The notes beneath the pieces are model-generated. The model was not told the origin of the DNA, searched no databases, and saw nothing but the letters and a program-made list of their open reading frames with translations. From Pseudomonas tremae (GTDB lineage Bacteria > Pseudomonadota > Gammaproteobacteria > Pseudomonadales > Pseudomonadaceae), in assembly GCF_001401155.1 (NCBI RefSeq), contig NZ_LJRO01000362.1, positions 44,997 to 108,996 on the forward strand: DNA of 64,000 nucleotides. The letters run 5' to 3'. A program made the position numbers and the translations under genes. Below are positions 17,756-26,654 of the stretch, one piece after another. The stretch's first letter is position 1; each line of letters opens with the position of its first letter.

Positions 17756-18349
17756 TTACAGCGAAAAATCACCTTCAGCTGCGAGTTCTGCCAACGGTTT
17801 GCGCGGGCTGGGTACTTCGCGACCTTGCAGGTATTCCGGCAGTGTCGACTTATCACCCAGCTTGCCGATCGCGATGGCAGCATGCACCGCGTAGCCTTCG
17901 GGAATATTCAGCGTCTTGCGCGTCAGGTCCTGATCGAAACCGGCCATGCCGTGGGTGTGCCAGCCGTCAAGACTGGCTTGCAGCGCCAGGTAACCCCACG
18001 CCGAACCGGTATCGAATGTGTGCCACAGGGCCGGGCTTTCTTCCGTTGCGCCGGGCGCGGTGAAGGTGGTTTTGGAAATCACGATCACCAAGGCAGCAGC
18101 ATGTTGCGCCCAGCTGCGGTTGAACTCATTCAGCAGACCCAGGTAGCGCTCCCAGTTCGGTGTGTCACGGCGCGCATACAGAAAACGCCAGGGTTGCGAG
18201 TTGTAGGCAGAAGGCGCCCAGCGCGCGGCTTCGAAAAAGCTCAGCAGCGTTTCCTGCTCAATGCCTTCACCGCTGAACGCGCGGGGCGACCAGCGTTCGG
18301 TGAATTGAGGGGCGATAGGGTGGTCAGCGATGCGAGGGTTTGTGCTCAT
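17756..18349 (-). CDS. Nitroreductase-family flavoprotein
   Basis: The 197-residue protein shows RWSPRAFSGE near the N-terminus, the family's FMN-phosphate-binding Arg-Ser pair, then AARWAPSAYNSQPWRFLYA, and a C-terminal VHAAIAIGKLGD. Such enzymes are FMN-dependent NAD(P)H oxidoreductases acting on quinones, nitro compounds or other substrates. It is a single gene with its promoter facing that of the YcgN-family gene. Physiological substrate unknown. Confidence 0.88.
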   Translation of the reverse strand: MSTNPRIADHPIAPQFTERWSPRAFSGEGIEQETLLSFFEAARWAPSAYNSQPWRFLYARRDTPNWERYLGLLNEFNRSWAQHAAALVIVISKTTFTAPGATEESPALWHTFDTGSAWGYLALQASLDGWHTHGMAGFDQDLTRKTLNIPEGYAVHAAIAIGKLGDKSTLPEYLQGREVPSPRKPLAELAAEGDFSL

Positions 18350-18563
18350 GAGAATCCTTGATAACTCTAAAGGTTGGGAAACGAGCGTGGCTGGATGGGC
18401 CGTGGTCGGCAGGCATCGTCCGAACGCGCTGAAAACGCGCTAACGCTACTGTTTTGCTTTCTGGCTGACAAGTCCCGGCTACCGACAGTCGCAAGTGCTT
18501 GGCCCGCACCCCGTGTACCTCTAGACTGGCGGCCTTTTCATTATCGATACCGTTGCTCGACTC

Positions 18564-19013
18564 ATGGCCGCTAAAGTTGAACCGTTCTGGATTCGCAAGA
18601 CCCTCGACCAGCTCGATATGCAAGAGTGGGAATCACTCTGTGACGGCTGCGGTTTGTGCTGCCTGCAAAAACTCGAAGATGAAGAGGACAACAGCGTTTA
18701 TTACACGCGGATTGCCTGCAAGCTGCTGGACCTCAAGACCTGTCAGTGTTCCGACTATCCGAACCGAAAGGCGTCGGTGCCGGACTGCATTCAGCTGACG
18801 CCGGGTCAGGCTGACGAGTTCAAATGGCTGCCGCCGACCTGTGGCTATCGTCTGGTCAGCGAGGGAAAGGATTTGCCGCTTTGGCACCATCTGGTGTGCG
18901 GTGATCGCACTGCTGTGCATCATGAGCGTATCTCCCAGTCCGGCCGCATGCTCAGTGAGAGCACGGTGGCCGAAGACGACTGGGAGGATTACCTGATATT
19001 TCGCGCAGGTTGA
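18564..19013 (+). CDS. ycgN: YcgN-family cysteine cluster protein
   Basis: The 149-residue protein contains the CDGCGLCCLQKLED cluster and later CKLLDLKTCQCSDYPNR and VPDCIQLTP, which together form the Cys-rich (YkgJ/UPF0153-type) site likely to bind zinc or an Fe-S centre. The N-terminal FWIRKTLDQLDMQEWESLC is typical of YcgN. Function is not established for the family. Confidence 0.88.
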   Translation: MAAKVEPFWIRKTLDQLDMQEWESLCDGCGLCCLQKLEDEEDNSVYYTRIACKLLDLKTCQCSDYPNRKASVPDCIQLTPGQADEFKWLPPTCGYRLVSEGKDLPLWHHLVCGDRTAVHHERISQSGRMLSESTVAEDDWEDYLIFRAG

Positions 19014-19022
19014 ACGCTTAGC

Positions 19023-19403
19023 TTAAACGACCGGCTTTGGCTCGGTCAGCGCATCAACGCCTTTGGCCGCGGCATCCTTGACGGCATTTTCAGCGTCGTC
19101 TTTCAGGTTGTTCAACTCGGCGCCGGCACGTTCGATGCTCGAACGGGCGCTTTGCAGATCGCTACGGCCTTTTTCCATCAGCGTCTTGGCGGCGCAATGA
19201 CCGCTGATGCCGCGAGCCAGCGCTGCGCCACCGATGGCCAGCTGGATGAGGCCCAGAAAACCGCCACGGCGGACGCCTTTGCCCATGATCAGCACGCCGC
19301 CGGCCAGCGAGCCGATACGTTCCCAGCCGTTAACGTTCTGAGCGGGTTTTTGCTTGAGCAATTCAGGTGTGTCAATGCGTTCGATGCTCGGGGTGTCGCG
19401 CAT
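19023..19403 (-). CDS. DUF2892-type small membrane protein with helical tail
   Basis: The 126-residue protein has the family's NVNGWERIGSLAGGVLIM segment at about residues 23-40, a second short hydrophobic patch (GLIQLAIGGAALARGISGHC), and a long charged C-terminal helix. It is probably an inner-membrane protein with a cytoplasmic coiled tail. No function is known. It ends 10 bp from the convergent ycgN stop. Confidence 0.7.
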   Translation of the reverse strand: MRDTPSIERIDTPELLKQKPAQNVNGWERIGSLAGGVLIMGKGVRRGGFLGLIQLAIGGAALARGISGHCAAKTLMEKGRSDLQSARSSIERAGAELNNLKDDAENAVKDAAAKGVDALTEPKPVV

Positions 19404-19501
19404 GATGGCTCTCCATGAGGTTGTGGTGCGGAGGTAGTCTGTTGGAGCTTGGTTCAGAGAAACTGACTGCCCGCTGACAACACAGGTTCAATGCTTTTGT
19501 G

Positions 19502-20002
19502 TCAGTGGTCGCTCGACGGATCAATTTTTTCCCGACCAAATTGCGGACCCGAGCGCGTATTGATGCCTTTGGCCATGCGATCGTAGAGCACGACGTTGAC
19601 GGTGGCCGCCAGGTTCATGCAGCCCTCGGTCGGGATATAGACCACGTCTTCGCACCAGTCTCGTATGTCCTGATCCAGCGAGCCGTCTTCCGGGCCGAAG
19701 ATATACAGCGCCCGATCAGGATGCGTGTATTCGGGCAACGCACGGGCGCCTTCCACCAATTCGACAGCAACCGGAATACAGCCCAGTGGCAGGATGCTCT
19801 TGAGGTCTTCGATACCGATCAGTGGAATGTCCTGATGGATCTTCTTGGTGTCGGTGATGAAGTCCCGGGCGCGCTCATAGCGCTTGCCTGTATAGAACAC
19901 CGACGCGACGCCGTAACAGCCCGCCGCCCGCATGACCGAACCGACGTTTTCCGGGGACTTGGGGTTGTAAAGACCGATGCAGGCATACCGTTTGTTGGCC
20001 AC
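19502..20002 (-). CDS. SpoU/TrmH-family RNA 2'-O-methyltransferase
   Basis: The product (166 residues from the GTG start) has the SPOUT methyltransferase pattern: IGLYNPKSPENVGSVMRAAG at the N-terminus, ALYIFGPEDGSL in the middle and IPTEGCMNLAATVNVVLYD at the knot. The GTG at 20002 is chosen because family sequence starts there and a TATAAT lies just upstream inside the longer open frame. The RNA target (tRNA or rRNA) cannot be told from sequence. Confidence 0.85.
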   Translation of the reverse strand: MANKRYACIGLYNPKSPENVGSVMRAAGCYGVASVFYTGKRYERARDFITDTKKIHQDIPLIGIEDLKSILPLGCIPVAVELVEGARALPEYTHPDRALYIFGPEDGSLDQDIRDWCEDVVYIPTEGCMNLAATVNVVLYDRMAKGINTRSGPQFGREKIDPSSDH

Positions 20003-20030
20003 GGGGAGGGTGCTCTGTAGAAAACCGGGG

Positions 20031-20036
20031 ATTATA
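20031..20036 (-). promoter_or_regulatory. Candidate -10 element for the RNA methyltransferase gene
   Basis: On the minus strand TATAAT lies 29 bp before the GTG start. The -35 region 17 bp upstream is weak. It supports the shorter start of the methyltransferase. Confidence 0.4.
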
Positions 20037-20074
20037 CGGCAGGGTTGCGGCAATGCCATTTGCATTTCCGCGGC

Positions 20075-20971
20075 TCAGAACCATACGCGCAGGCCCGCCA
20101 CCAGCCGTGCTTCGGCAACATCGTCGCCTTCTTCGCGGGCGAAGTCGGCGGTATTGCCGTAGGACCGTTCCCAGGTCACGCCCACATACGGAGCGAATTG
20201 GGGGGTGACTTCATAGCGCAGCCTCAGGCCCAATTCGCTTGTCGAGAGGCCTGAGCCGTTGCCGCGTTGCGGATCGTTCTTGCCGAAGAAATTCAGTTCA
20301 GCAGTGGGTTGCAGCACCAGATTATTGGTCAGCAACAGGTCGTAGTCGGTTTCCAGACGCGCGGAGGTCTGCCCGGCCTCGCCTATAAAGGCAGTCGCTT
20401 CGACGTCAAGATCCGAAATCGCCTGGCCTTGCAGGCCGAAGGCTGCCCAGGTTTGCGGGGCGCCAGGTTTGAAGTCCTGACGTGCGCCAGCCGCTACGTC
20501 CCACGACGAACTGACCGAGTGGCCCCAGAGCGCCTGGACTTCCGCCTCTTCGGTCTTGCCGTTGGTTCGCTCGCCTTCGGAGCGCAACAGCAGACGGTTG
20601 ATATCGCCGCCGATCCAGCCGGACAGGTCCCAGGCCAGCGCACTGCCATCGTTGGCGTCCTGCCACTCCAGCTTGTCGGCCAGAAAGTAACTGTTGATGG
20701 TGTTGTCGTGAATCTGATGGCCTGCATGGCTGGTGTAGACAGCAGCACGATCGGCATCGGTGAGGGGCGGGATCGGCGTTCTGCTTTGCGTTGCAGCGTT
20801 GCCGTTATCGCTGTCTGCGGCGTCCATCGGCATCGAGTGGCTGCCGTGATCCATACCTTCCATCTCGGCCGCCAGTGCTGGCGCCCAAGGGGCCATGACC
20901 AGACCTGTGGTCAACAGCAGGGCTGGCAGGCGAAGCAAATTGCGCGATCCATTCAACCTTGAAATCCTCAT
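20075..20971 (-). CDS. copB: Copper resistance outer-membrane protein CopB
   Basis: The 298-residue protein has a signal peptide (cleavage after about residue 35, APALAA), then a Met/His-rich copper-binding segment (GMDHGSHSMPMD) and a C-terminal CopB/PcoB beta-barrel region ending in the aromatic VWF expected of outer-membrane proteins. It overlaps the copA stop by 4 bp (ATGA), so the pair is co-translated. CopB acts with CopA in periplasmic copper tolerance. The Met-rich region is short compared with plasmid copB of P. syringae. Confidence 0.92.
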   Translation of the reverse strand: MRISRLNGSRNLLRLPALLLTTGLVMAPWAPALAAEMEGMDHGSHSMPMDAADSDNGNAATQSRTPIPPLTDADRAAVYTSHAGHQIHDNTINSYFLADKLEWQDANDGSALAWDLSGWIGGDINRLLLRSEGERTNGKTEEAEVQALWGHSVSSSWDVAAGARQDFKPGAPQTWAAFGLQGQAISDLDVEATAFIGEAGQTSARLETDYDLLLTNNLVLQPTAELNFFGKNDPQRGNGSGLSTSELGLRLRYEVTPQFAPYVGVTWERSYGNTADFAREEGDDVAEARLVAGLRVWF

Positions 20972-22689
20972 TCTTCCACCCGCACTTCGCGGAACATACC
21001 CATTTCCATGTGATACAGCATGTGACAGTGATAGGCCCAACGGCCGAGAGCATCAGCGGTGACGCGATAAGTGCGACGTGAGCCGGGCGGCATGTCGATG
21101 GTGTGTTTGCGCACCTTGGACTGCCCGTGCTCGTCTTCCAGATCGCTCCACATGCCATGCAGGTGTATCGGGTGGTTCATCATCGTGTCGTTGACCAGCA
21201 CGATGCGCACCCGTTCGCCATATTTGAGCGCAATGGGTTCAGCGTCGGAAAACTTCACGCCGTTGAACGACCAAGCGAATTTCTCCATGTGGCCGGTCAG
21301 GTGCAGCTCGATAGTGCGGCCTGGCTCGCGGCCGTCAGGGTCCTGGAACGTGCTGCGCAGGTCTGCATAGGTCAGGACTTTGCGCCCGTTGTCCCTGAGA
21401 CCGATACCCGGATCGTCAAGCTTCGGCGAGGTGGTCACGGCTTGCATATCGACCAGCGGGTTGCCGCTTTCACTGTCCGGGTGCGATTGCAGGGCAGGGG
21501 TTGCCTGCATCGGCATGTTGCCATGGTCCATGCCCGGCATTGAGTCATGGCTCATGTTGCCGTGATCCATCGCCACCATGCCGATGTCGTTCATGCTCAA
21601 CAGCGGGCGTGGGTCCAGGGGCGGGACGATGGCTTGCAGGCCGGGCTGACTGGTCAGCGTGCCGCGGGCATAGCCTGTGCGGTCCATTGACTGGGCGAAC
21701 AGCGTGTAAGCGCCTTCAGCCGGTTCGACGATGACGTCGAAGGTTTCTGCCACCGCGATGCGCAATTCGTCGACGACGACTGGCTCGACGTAAAGGCCGT
21801 CGCTGGCGACCACGGTCATTTTCAGGCCCGGGATACGTACGTCGAAATAAGTCATCGACGAGCCGTTGATAAGCCGCAAGCGAATGCGTTCGCCGGCTTT
21901 GAACAGCCCGGTCCAGTTCATGTCGGGCGCCTGGCCATTCATCAGGTAGGTGTAGGTCGCGCCGCTGACGTCTGCCAGATCGGTCGGGTCCATTCCCATC
22001 TTTGCCCACATCGTGCGTTCGGACGTGGTCGCGCTCCAGCCTTTCTCGCTGACGTCGTGGATGAAGTCGCCGACGGTGCGCTTGTTATTGTTGTAGTAGT
22101 CCGATTGCTTCTTGAGCTTTTTCATCACCTGGGCCGGGTCTTCATCGGTCCAGTCACTGAGCATGACCACGTGTTCGCGCTCGTAGCTGAACGGCTCCGG
22201 TTCTTTGGCGTCGATCACCAGCGGCCCGTAAACACCGGATTGCTCCTGAAAGCCCGAGTGGCTGTGATACCAATAAGTACCGTTTTGTTTGACCTTGAAG
22301 CGGTAGACGTACAGACCATCAGGCGCGATACCGTCAAAACTCAGCCCCGGAACGCCATCCATGTTGGCGGGCAGGATGATGCCGTGCCAGTGAATGGAGG
22401 TGCTTTCGTCGAGACGGTTTTTTACTCTCAGGGTGACAGTGTCGCCTTCACGCCAGCGCAACAGAGGGCCCGGAATGCCGCCATTGATGGTCAGTGCAGT
22501 TCTGGCCTTGCCGGTGATATTGACCGGGGTTTCGCCGATGGTCAGGTCGAACTCGGTGCCGGAGAGCCCGTCAGGCTGCCCAGGATTCGGGAGCGCCCAT
22601 GCCGGGCTGCGCCAGAGCCCCAGGCCGCCGAGGACGCCGCTGGCGGCAAGCCCTTTCACAAAGGTTCGTCTTGAAGTTCGGGTGGGCAT
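20968..22689 (-). CDS. copA: Periplasmic multicopper oxidase CopA
   Basis: CopA is a Tat-exported multicopper oxidase that binds or oxidises Cu(I). The 573-residue protein starts with a twin-arginine signal (SRRTFVKG). It has the four copper motifs: HWHGIILPANMDGVPG, YWYHSHSGFQEQSGVYGPL, NHPIHLHGMWSDLE and YHCHMLYHMEMGM. A Met/His-rich stretch (DHGNMSHDSMPGMDHGNM) lies near residue 400. The start at 22689 places the Tat motif at residues 7-8; an in-frame ATG nine codons upstream is less likely. copB follows, but copC, copD and copRS are not next to it. Confidence 0.95.
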   Translation of the reverse strand: MPTRTSRRTFVKGLAASGVLGGLGLWRSPAWALPNPGQPDGLSGTEFDLTIGETPVNITGKARTALTINGGIPGPLLRWREGDTVTLRVKNRLDESTSIHWHGIILPANMDGVPGLSFDGIAPDGLYVYRFKVKQNGTYWYHSHSGFQEQSGVYGPLVIDAKEPEPFSYEREHVVMLSDWTDEDPAQVMKKLKKQSDYYNNNKRTVGDFIHDVSEKGWSATTSERTMWAKMGMDPTDLADVSGATYTYLMNGQAPDMNWTGLFKAGERIRLRLINGSSMTYFDVRIPGLKMTVVASDGLYVEPVVVDELRIAVAETFDVIVEPAEGAYTLFAQSMDRTGYARGTLTSQPGLQAIVPPLDPRPLLSMNDIGMVAMDHGNMSHDSMPGMDHGNMPMQATPALQSHPDSESGNPLVDMQAVTTSPKLDDPGIGLRDNGRKVLTYADLRSTFQDPDGREPGRTIELHLTGHMEKFAWSFNGVKFSDAEPIALKYGERVRIVLVNDTMMNHPIHLHGMWSDLEDEHGQSKVRKHTIDMPPGSRRTYRVTADALGRWAYHCHMLYHMEMGMFREVRVEE

Positions 22690-22845
22690 GGTGGGGTATC
22701 CGGTCAGTCTGTTCATTGCAGGCCCGCATGCGGGCTGCTTGCTCGGGGGAGTTCTGATGATGTTGGTCAGTCAGGAGGGAAGCTGGTGCAGGAGCTATCG
22801 TGGCAGGACAGTCATGAACGTATCCGAGTGCAGACCATTGCCTTC

Positions 22846-22859
22846 GCTGACAAGTCAGC
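22846..22859. promoter_or_regulatory. 14-bp palindrome upstream of copA, candidate operator
   Basis: GCTGACAAGTCAGC is a perfect dyad (6-bp arms, AA centre) 157 bp before the copA start. A second perfect palindrome, GCCCGCATGCGGGC, lies at 22722-22735 nearer the gene. Either could bind a regulator; the CTGACA half resembles copper-box sequences but this is not established here. Confidence 0.35.
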
Positions 22860-22915
22860 TCCCACTTCGATATATGTCAGCCCGGTGACGGGTGCGTTGG
22901 GCTTGCCCCCCTCAT

Positions 22916-23290
22916 TCATTCGTCTTTTTTCATCAGCCCGGCCAGTGCGGCGAACGGGTTGTGGGTGGCCTTGGCGGTTTTCGGTGTGCTCAGCGAGCCG
23001 TCGGCGAAGTATTGCTGGTCGGTGTAACGCGAATGTTCGTTATCGTGGCAATACAGGCACAACAGCTCCCAGTTGGAGCCGTCCTGCGGGTTATTGTCGT
23101 GATTATGATCACGGTGATGCACGGTCAGTTCGCTGAGGCGTTTGCCGGCGAATTCACGTGCGCATCGGCCGCAGACGTGGGGGTACATGCGCAGCGCCTT
23201 GTCGCGATAACCCATTTCACGGTCGCGCTGGGCGTCGGCCAGGATGCGGTCCAGCTTGGCAGTATGGGAAGGAGGGTTGGCCGTGCTCAT
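22916..23290 (-). CDS. yajD: HNH nuclease family protein YajD
   Basis: The 124-residue protein has the HNH core: CGRCAREF, then LTVHHRDHNHDNNPQDGSNWE, then LLCLYCHDNEH, giving the two CxxC zinc pairs and the HH...N...H catalytic set. AGGTGA precedes the ATG at 23290. It matches YajD, a small presumed endonuclease of unknown role. A 226-bp gap separates it from copA downstream on the same strand. Confidence 0.9.
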   Translation of the reverse strand: MSTANPPSHTAKLDRILADAQRDREMGYRDKALRMYPHVCGRCAREFAGKRLSELTVHHRDHNHDNNPQDGSNWELLCLYCHDNEHSRYTDQQYFADGSLSTPKTAKATHNPFAALAGLMKKDE

Positions 23291-23357
23291 GGTGTCACCT
23301 GTGCGTTGTGCGCATTGAAAGCGGAATATCGGCAAGTTTAGCGCCACATGGGCAAAC

Positions 23358-23834
23358 TCACACCTGCTGGGAGAGTAATTGACCGTCGACCATGCGCAAA
23401 CGCTTGGACAATGAGATAGCCAGGGCTCGAATGATCTTGGCGGCGATCTTCGGCGCTTCGTCGAGCATCTTGTCCAGCGAGTCGCGTCCCAGATTCAACA
23501 ATTGGCAATGGGTCGACGCAATGCAACTGGCCGAGCGGCGTTCGCCATCCAGTACCGCCATTTCGCCAAAGGCCCGGCCGCGACGCAAGACTGCGATTTC
23601 CACCTGCTGGCCATCACTGGCAAGCTTCTGCACGGACACGGCGCCCTGATGGATGATGCACATGAACGTCCCGGCATCGCCTTCGGCAAAGATGGTTTCG
23701 CCTTTCTCGATGTCGGTGATGCTGAAGTACCCGGCGATGGTGAAGAAGTCGCCGGGCAGCAGTGTGTCGAAAAGGCCGCAATCCAGCAGCATGTCGCGAA
23801 TGGCGTTGTTCAGGTTGGACAGTGGTTCTGACAT
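23358..23834 (-). CDS. Cyclic-nucleotide-binding domain protein
   Basis: The 158-residue protein is essentially one cNMP-binding fold (residues about 25-145): FFTIAGYFSITDIEKGETIF, a phosphate-binding-like FGEMAVLDGERRSASC loop, and a C-terminal helix. The FGE...RSA loop fits cyclic nucleotide binding, but it has no DNA-binding domain, so it is not a Crp-type regulator. It may be a small sensory or anchoring protein. Partner unknown. Confidence 0.85.
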   Translation of the reverse strand: MSEPLSNLNNAIRDMLLDCGLFDTLLPGDFFTIAGYFSITDIEKGETIFAEGDAGTFMCIIHQGAVSVQKLASDGQQVEIAVLRRGRAFGEMAVLDGERRSASCIASTHCQLLNLGRDSLDKMLDEAPKIAAKIIRALAISLSKRLRMVDGQLLSQQV

Positions 23835-23910
23835 GTTCGGTCTTGTAATCCTGACAAAGGGGCAACTCCGCTGCCCCCGATCCTAGTAAGACAGGCGTTT
23901 CACACCAAGT

Positions 23911-25971
23911 TCATTCGCAAATCTGCAATACCTTGAAGATAAAACCATACTCCAGTGCCACGTCGCGCAGGCCCTGGTAGCGACCGCTCATGCCGCCATG
24001 CCCGGCGCCCAGTTCGGTCTTGAGCAGCAGCAGATTGTCGTCAGTCTTGCGCTCGCGCAAACGAGCGACCCATTTGGCGGCCTCCCAGTACTGCACACGG
24101 CTGTCGTTGTAACCGGCAATCACCAGCATGGCCGGGTAGGCCTGAGCGCTGACATTTTCGTACGGCGCGTAAGCCTTTATCCGTGCATAAACGTCGGGTT
24201 CCTGAGGGTTGCCCCATTCATCGTATTCGGTGACGGTCAGGGGCAGTTCAGGGTCGAGCATGGTGTTCAGTACATCCACGAACGGCACGTCGGCAATGGC
24301 CGCCTTGAACAACTCGGGGCGCTGATTGAGCACGGCGCCGATCAGCAGGCCACCGGCACTGCCACCGCTGATCACCAACTGTTCGGCGTTGGTGAGCCCT
24401 GCAGCGATCAAGTGTTCGGCGCAGGCAATGAAGTCGCCGAAGGTGTTCTGCTTGTGTTCCTGCTTGCCGTTGCGATACCAGGCCTCGCCCAGTTCGCCGC
24501 CGCCGCGCACATGGGCGATGGCAAACGCCACGCCACGGTCCAGCAGGCTCAGGCGTGCATGGGAAAACCACGGGTCGAGGCTTTCGCCGTAGGCGCCGTA
24601 GCCATACAGGTACAGCGGGGTTGTCTTGCCGACCAGTTCGCGCTTGACCACCAGGCTGATCGGCACCTGAGTACCGTCACTGGCCGTGGCCCACAAACGC
24701 TGGCTGACGTAGGCGTCGGCGTCAAAAGTGCCCAACACCGGGGTTTCCTTGAGTACCACTTGTTCGCCGGTGGCCAGTGCCAGCTGGCGCACCTGTGCCG
24801 GACGGTTCAGTGACTGATAGCGAAGGCGAATTCTGTCGCTGTCAAACTCGAGCGTGTCCTGCACGTAGAGGCTGTAGGCAGCGTCCGGCAGCTGCACGCG
24901 ATAAGCCGGCAGGTCCTGCGGGCGCACCTCGATGACCGGCAAGCCGCCTTCACGCAGGCTGAGGCTGATGCCTTTCGCGTTGAGACTGACGCCTTCGAGC
25001 ATCACCTTCTTATCGTGAGCAACCAGCGTTTGCCAGTCATCGCGTACCGGTACGCCATCGGCTTTTTCTGCCGCGTAATACAGCGCGAAGTTGATGCCGC
25101 TCTGATTGCTGCGGATGAACCAGCCCCAGACACCATCGAGCAGGCCGTGATCAGGATAATATTCGTGACCTTCCTCGCGCGGCGCGAGGCAAATGAAGTC
25201 CTGCTCGGGATGGTCGGCATCGAGCACCCAGGCTTCGCTGGTGGTCTTGCTGTTGAGCAGGATGACCAGTTGGCGTTCGGAGCTGGTACGGAAGCAGTGC
25301 AGGAAGAATCGGCCGTCCGGTTCGTCGAAGACCAACTCTGCCGACGCGTGGCCAAGTGTGTGGCGATGCAGCTTGCCCGGGCGATGGGTGTCGTCCAGTT
25401 CGCCGAAAAACAGTGTCTGGCTGTCGTTGGCCCAAGTCATGCTGCCGTCGCAGTTTTCAAACGGCAGGCTGCTGATCTCGCCTGTGCTCAGTTCCTTGAC
25501 GAACAGCTGATAGACCTCATCGCCGCTGGTGTCCAGGCTATAGGCCAGGCGCTGGTGGTCAGGGCTGATGCTAAACGCGCCCAGCGAGAAGAAGCCGCCA
25601 TTGGCCATTGCGTTAGGGTCCAGCAGCAGCTCTTCGCGACTTTCATCCACGGTGTTGGAATCGTCGGCCGGGCGCGGGCAGCGATAGTGGCGGGCGTACT
25701 CGTCGCCTTCGGTGGTACGCGTGTAATACAGGTACGGCCCCCAAGGGGAGGGCAGCGACAGATCGGTTTCCAGAATACGGCCCTTGATCTCCTGAAACAG
25801 GTTTTCGCGCAGCGCGGCCTGGTCCGCCAATTGTTGTTCCTGCCAGGCGTTTTCGGCCTTGAGGTAGTCGAGCACCTCGTCGGTGTCGCGATTCTGCAGC
25901 CAGGCGTAGGGATCGGAGCCGTCGGCCTTGCGAGCAATCGGGGCGCTGGAGGTTGCATTCGAAAAGGACAT
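23911..25971 (-). CDS. ptrB: Oligopeptidase B (prolyl oligopeptidase family, S9A)
   Basis: The enzyme cleaves short peptides after basic residues in the cytoplasm. The 686-residue protein has an N-terminal beta-propeller and a C-terminal hydrolase domain with the nucleophile in ISGGSAGGLLIG, the acid in AGYNDSRVQYWEAAKW and the His in LGAGHGGMSGR. Start at 25971 fits the usual N-terminus (IARKADGSDPYAWLQNRD). The gene stands alone, divergent from the small membrane protein at 26104. Confidence 0.93.
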   Translation of the reverse strand: MSFSNATSSAPIARKADGSDPYAWLQNRDTDEVLDYLKAENAWQEQQLADQAALRENLFQEIKGRILETDLSLPSPWGPYLYYTRTTEGDEYARHYRCPRPADDSNTVDESREELLLDPNAMANGGFFSLGAFSISPDHQRLAYSLDTSGDEVYQLFVKELSTGEISSLPFENCDGSMTWANDSQTLFFGELDDTHRPGKLHRHTLGHASAELVFDEPDGRFFLHCFRTSSERQLVILLNSKTTSEAWVLDADHPEQDFICLAPREEGHEYYPDHGLLDGVWGWFIRSNQSGINFALYYAAEKADGVPVRDDWQTLVAHDKKVMLEGVSLNAKGISLSLREGGLPVIEVRPQDLPAYRVQLPDAAYSLYVQDTLEFDSDRIRLRYQSLNRPAQVRQLALATGEQVVLKETPVLGTFDADAYVSQRLWATASDGTQVPISLVVKRELVGKTTPLYLYGYGAYGESLDPWFSHARLSLLDRGVAFAIAHVRGGGELGEAWYRNGKQEHKQNTFGDFIACAEHLIAAGLTNAEQLVISGGSAGGLLIGAVLNQRPELFKAAIADVPFVDVLNTMLDPELPLTVTEYDEWGNPQEPDVYARIKAYAPYENVSAQAYPAMLVIAGYNDSRVQYWEAAKWVARLRERKTDDNLLLLKTELGAGHGGMSGRYQGLRDVALEYGFIFKVLQICE

Positions 25972-26103
25972 GCTGGTCTCTCTGTAAAGGCATCGATAAC
26001 GGAAATATCGGTACACGCTGTACTGATTACTGAAGCGAGGCAAGCCGCGTCAGGCAAAAGCCGTTATCATAAGCGCCTCTCTACCTGCCTTACCACGGAC
26101 GTC

Positions 26104-26580
26104 ATGACCGAAAACGACTATCTGATCGCCTGGAGCGTCTACGCCTTCGCCGCATTGGGTTGCCTGCTGGTGTGGTTCCTGATGACCCGCTGGATGTGGC
26201 GGTATCTCAAGGAGCCGCTGCTGGTGGCCGTCGCGGTGCTGCTGTTCACGCCGACCATGGTCGACCCTGTCAAGGATGCGATGGCTCCGGCCATCGCAAT
26301 CACCGCGCTCGACCTTATGTTCAAGGTTGGCAGCAACGTCTGGGCCGCCGTGTCGGATCTGGCCATGTATGGCATGTTCGCGTTCTGTGCGTACCTGCTG
26401 TTTGTGCTGATCCGCTGGCCGATCGAACGCAGCCGCAAGGCGCGTCAACCGCAGCCGGTTGCTCAGCCGGTCGAAACAGACCCCGCTGACGAACCGTTTG
26501 CCGAGGACGACTCGTTTGCCCGCAGAACTTCTGCGCCCCTTCCTCCGGCCAGAGGCTCGCGGGTAGAGCCGCGGTTGTAG
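26104..26580 (+). CDS. Small three-helix membrane protein, function unknown
   Basis: The 158-residue protein has hydrophobic segments at about residues 8-30, 37-55 and 85-105 and a proline-rich, acidic C-terminal tail (from about 115). I recognise no enzyme motif; it looks like a Pseudomonas conserved hypothetical. The ATG at 26104 is preferred because membrane sequence begins there, although the frame is open far upstream across the antisense of ptrB. It precedes the amidotransferase gene by 74 bp and may share its transcript. Confidence 0.75.
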   Translation: MTENDYLIAWSVYAFAALGCLLVWFLMTRWMWRYLKEPLLVAVAVLLFTPTMVDPVKDAMAPAIAITALDLMFKVGSNVWAAVSDLAMYGMFAFCAYLLFVLIRWPIERSRKARQPQPVAQPVETDPADEPFAEDDSFARRTSAPLPPARGSRVEPRL

Positions 26581-26654
26581 ATCCCGCTTCGCCGGCAGCG
26601 CCGCTGTGTGCGGCGCATGACCCGCCGCAAACGTCTTGAAGCGAGAACCTGAGC

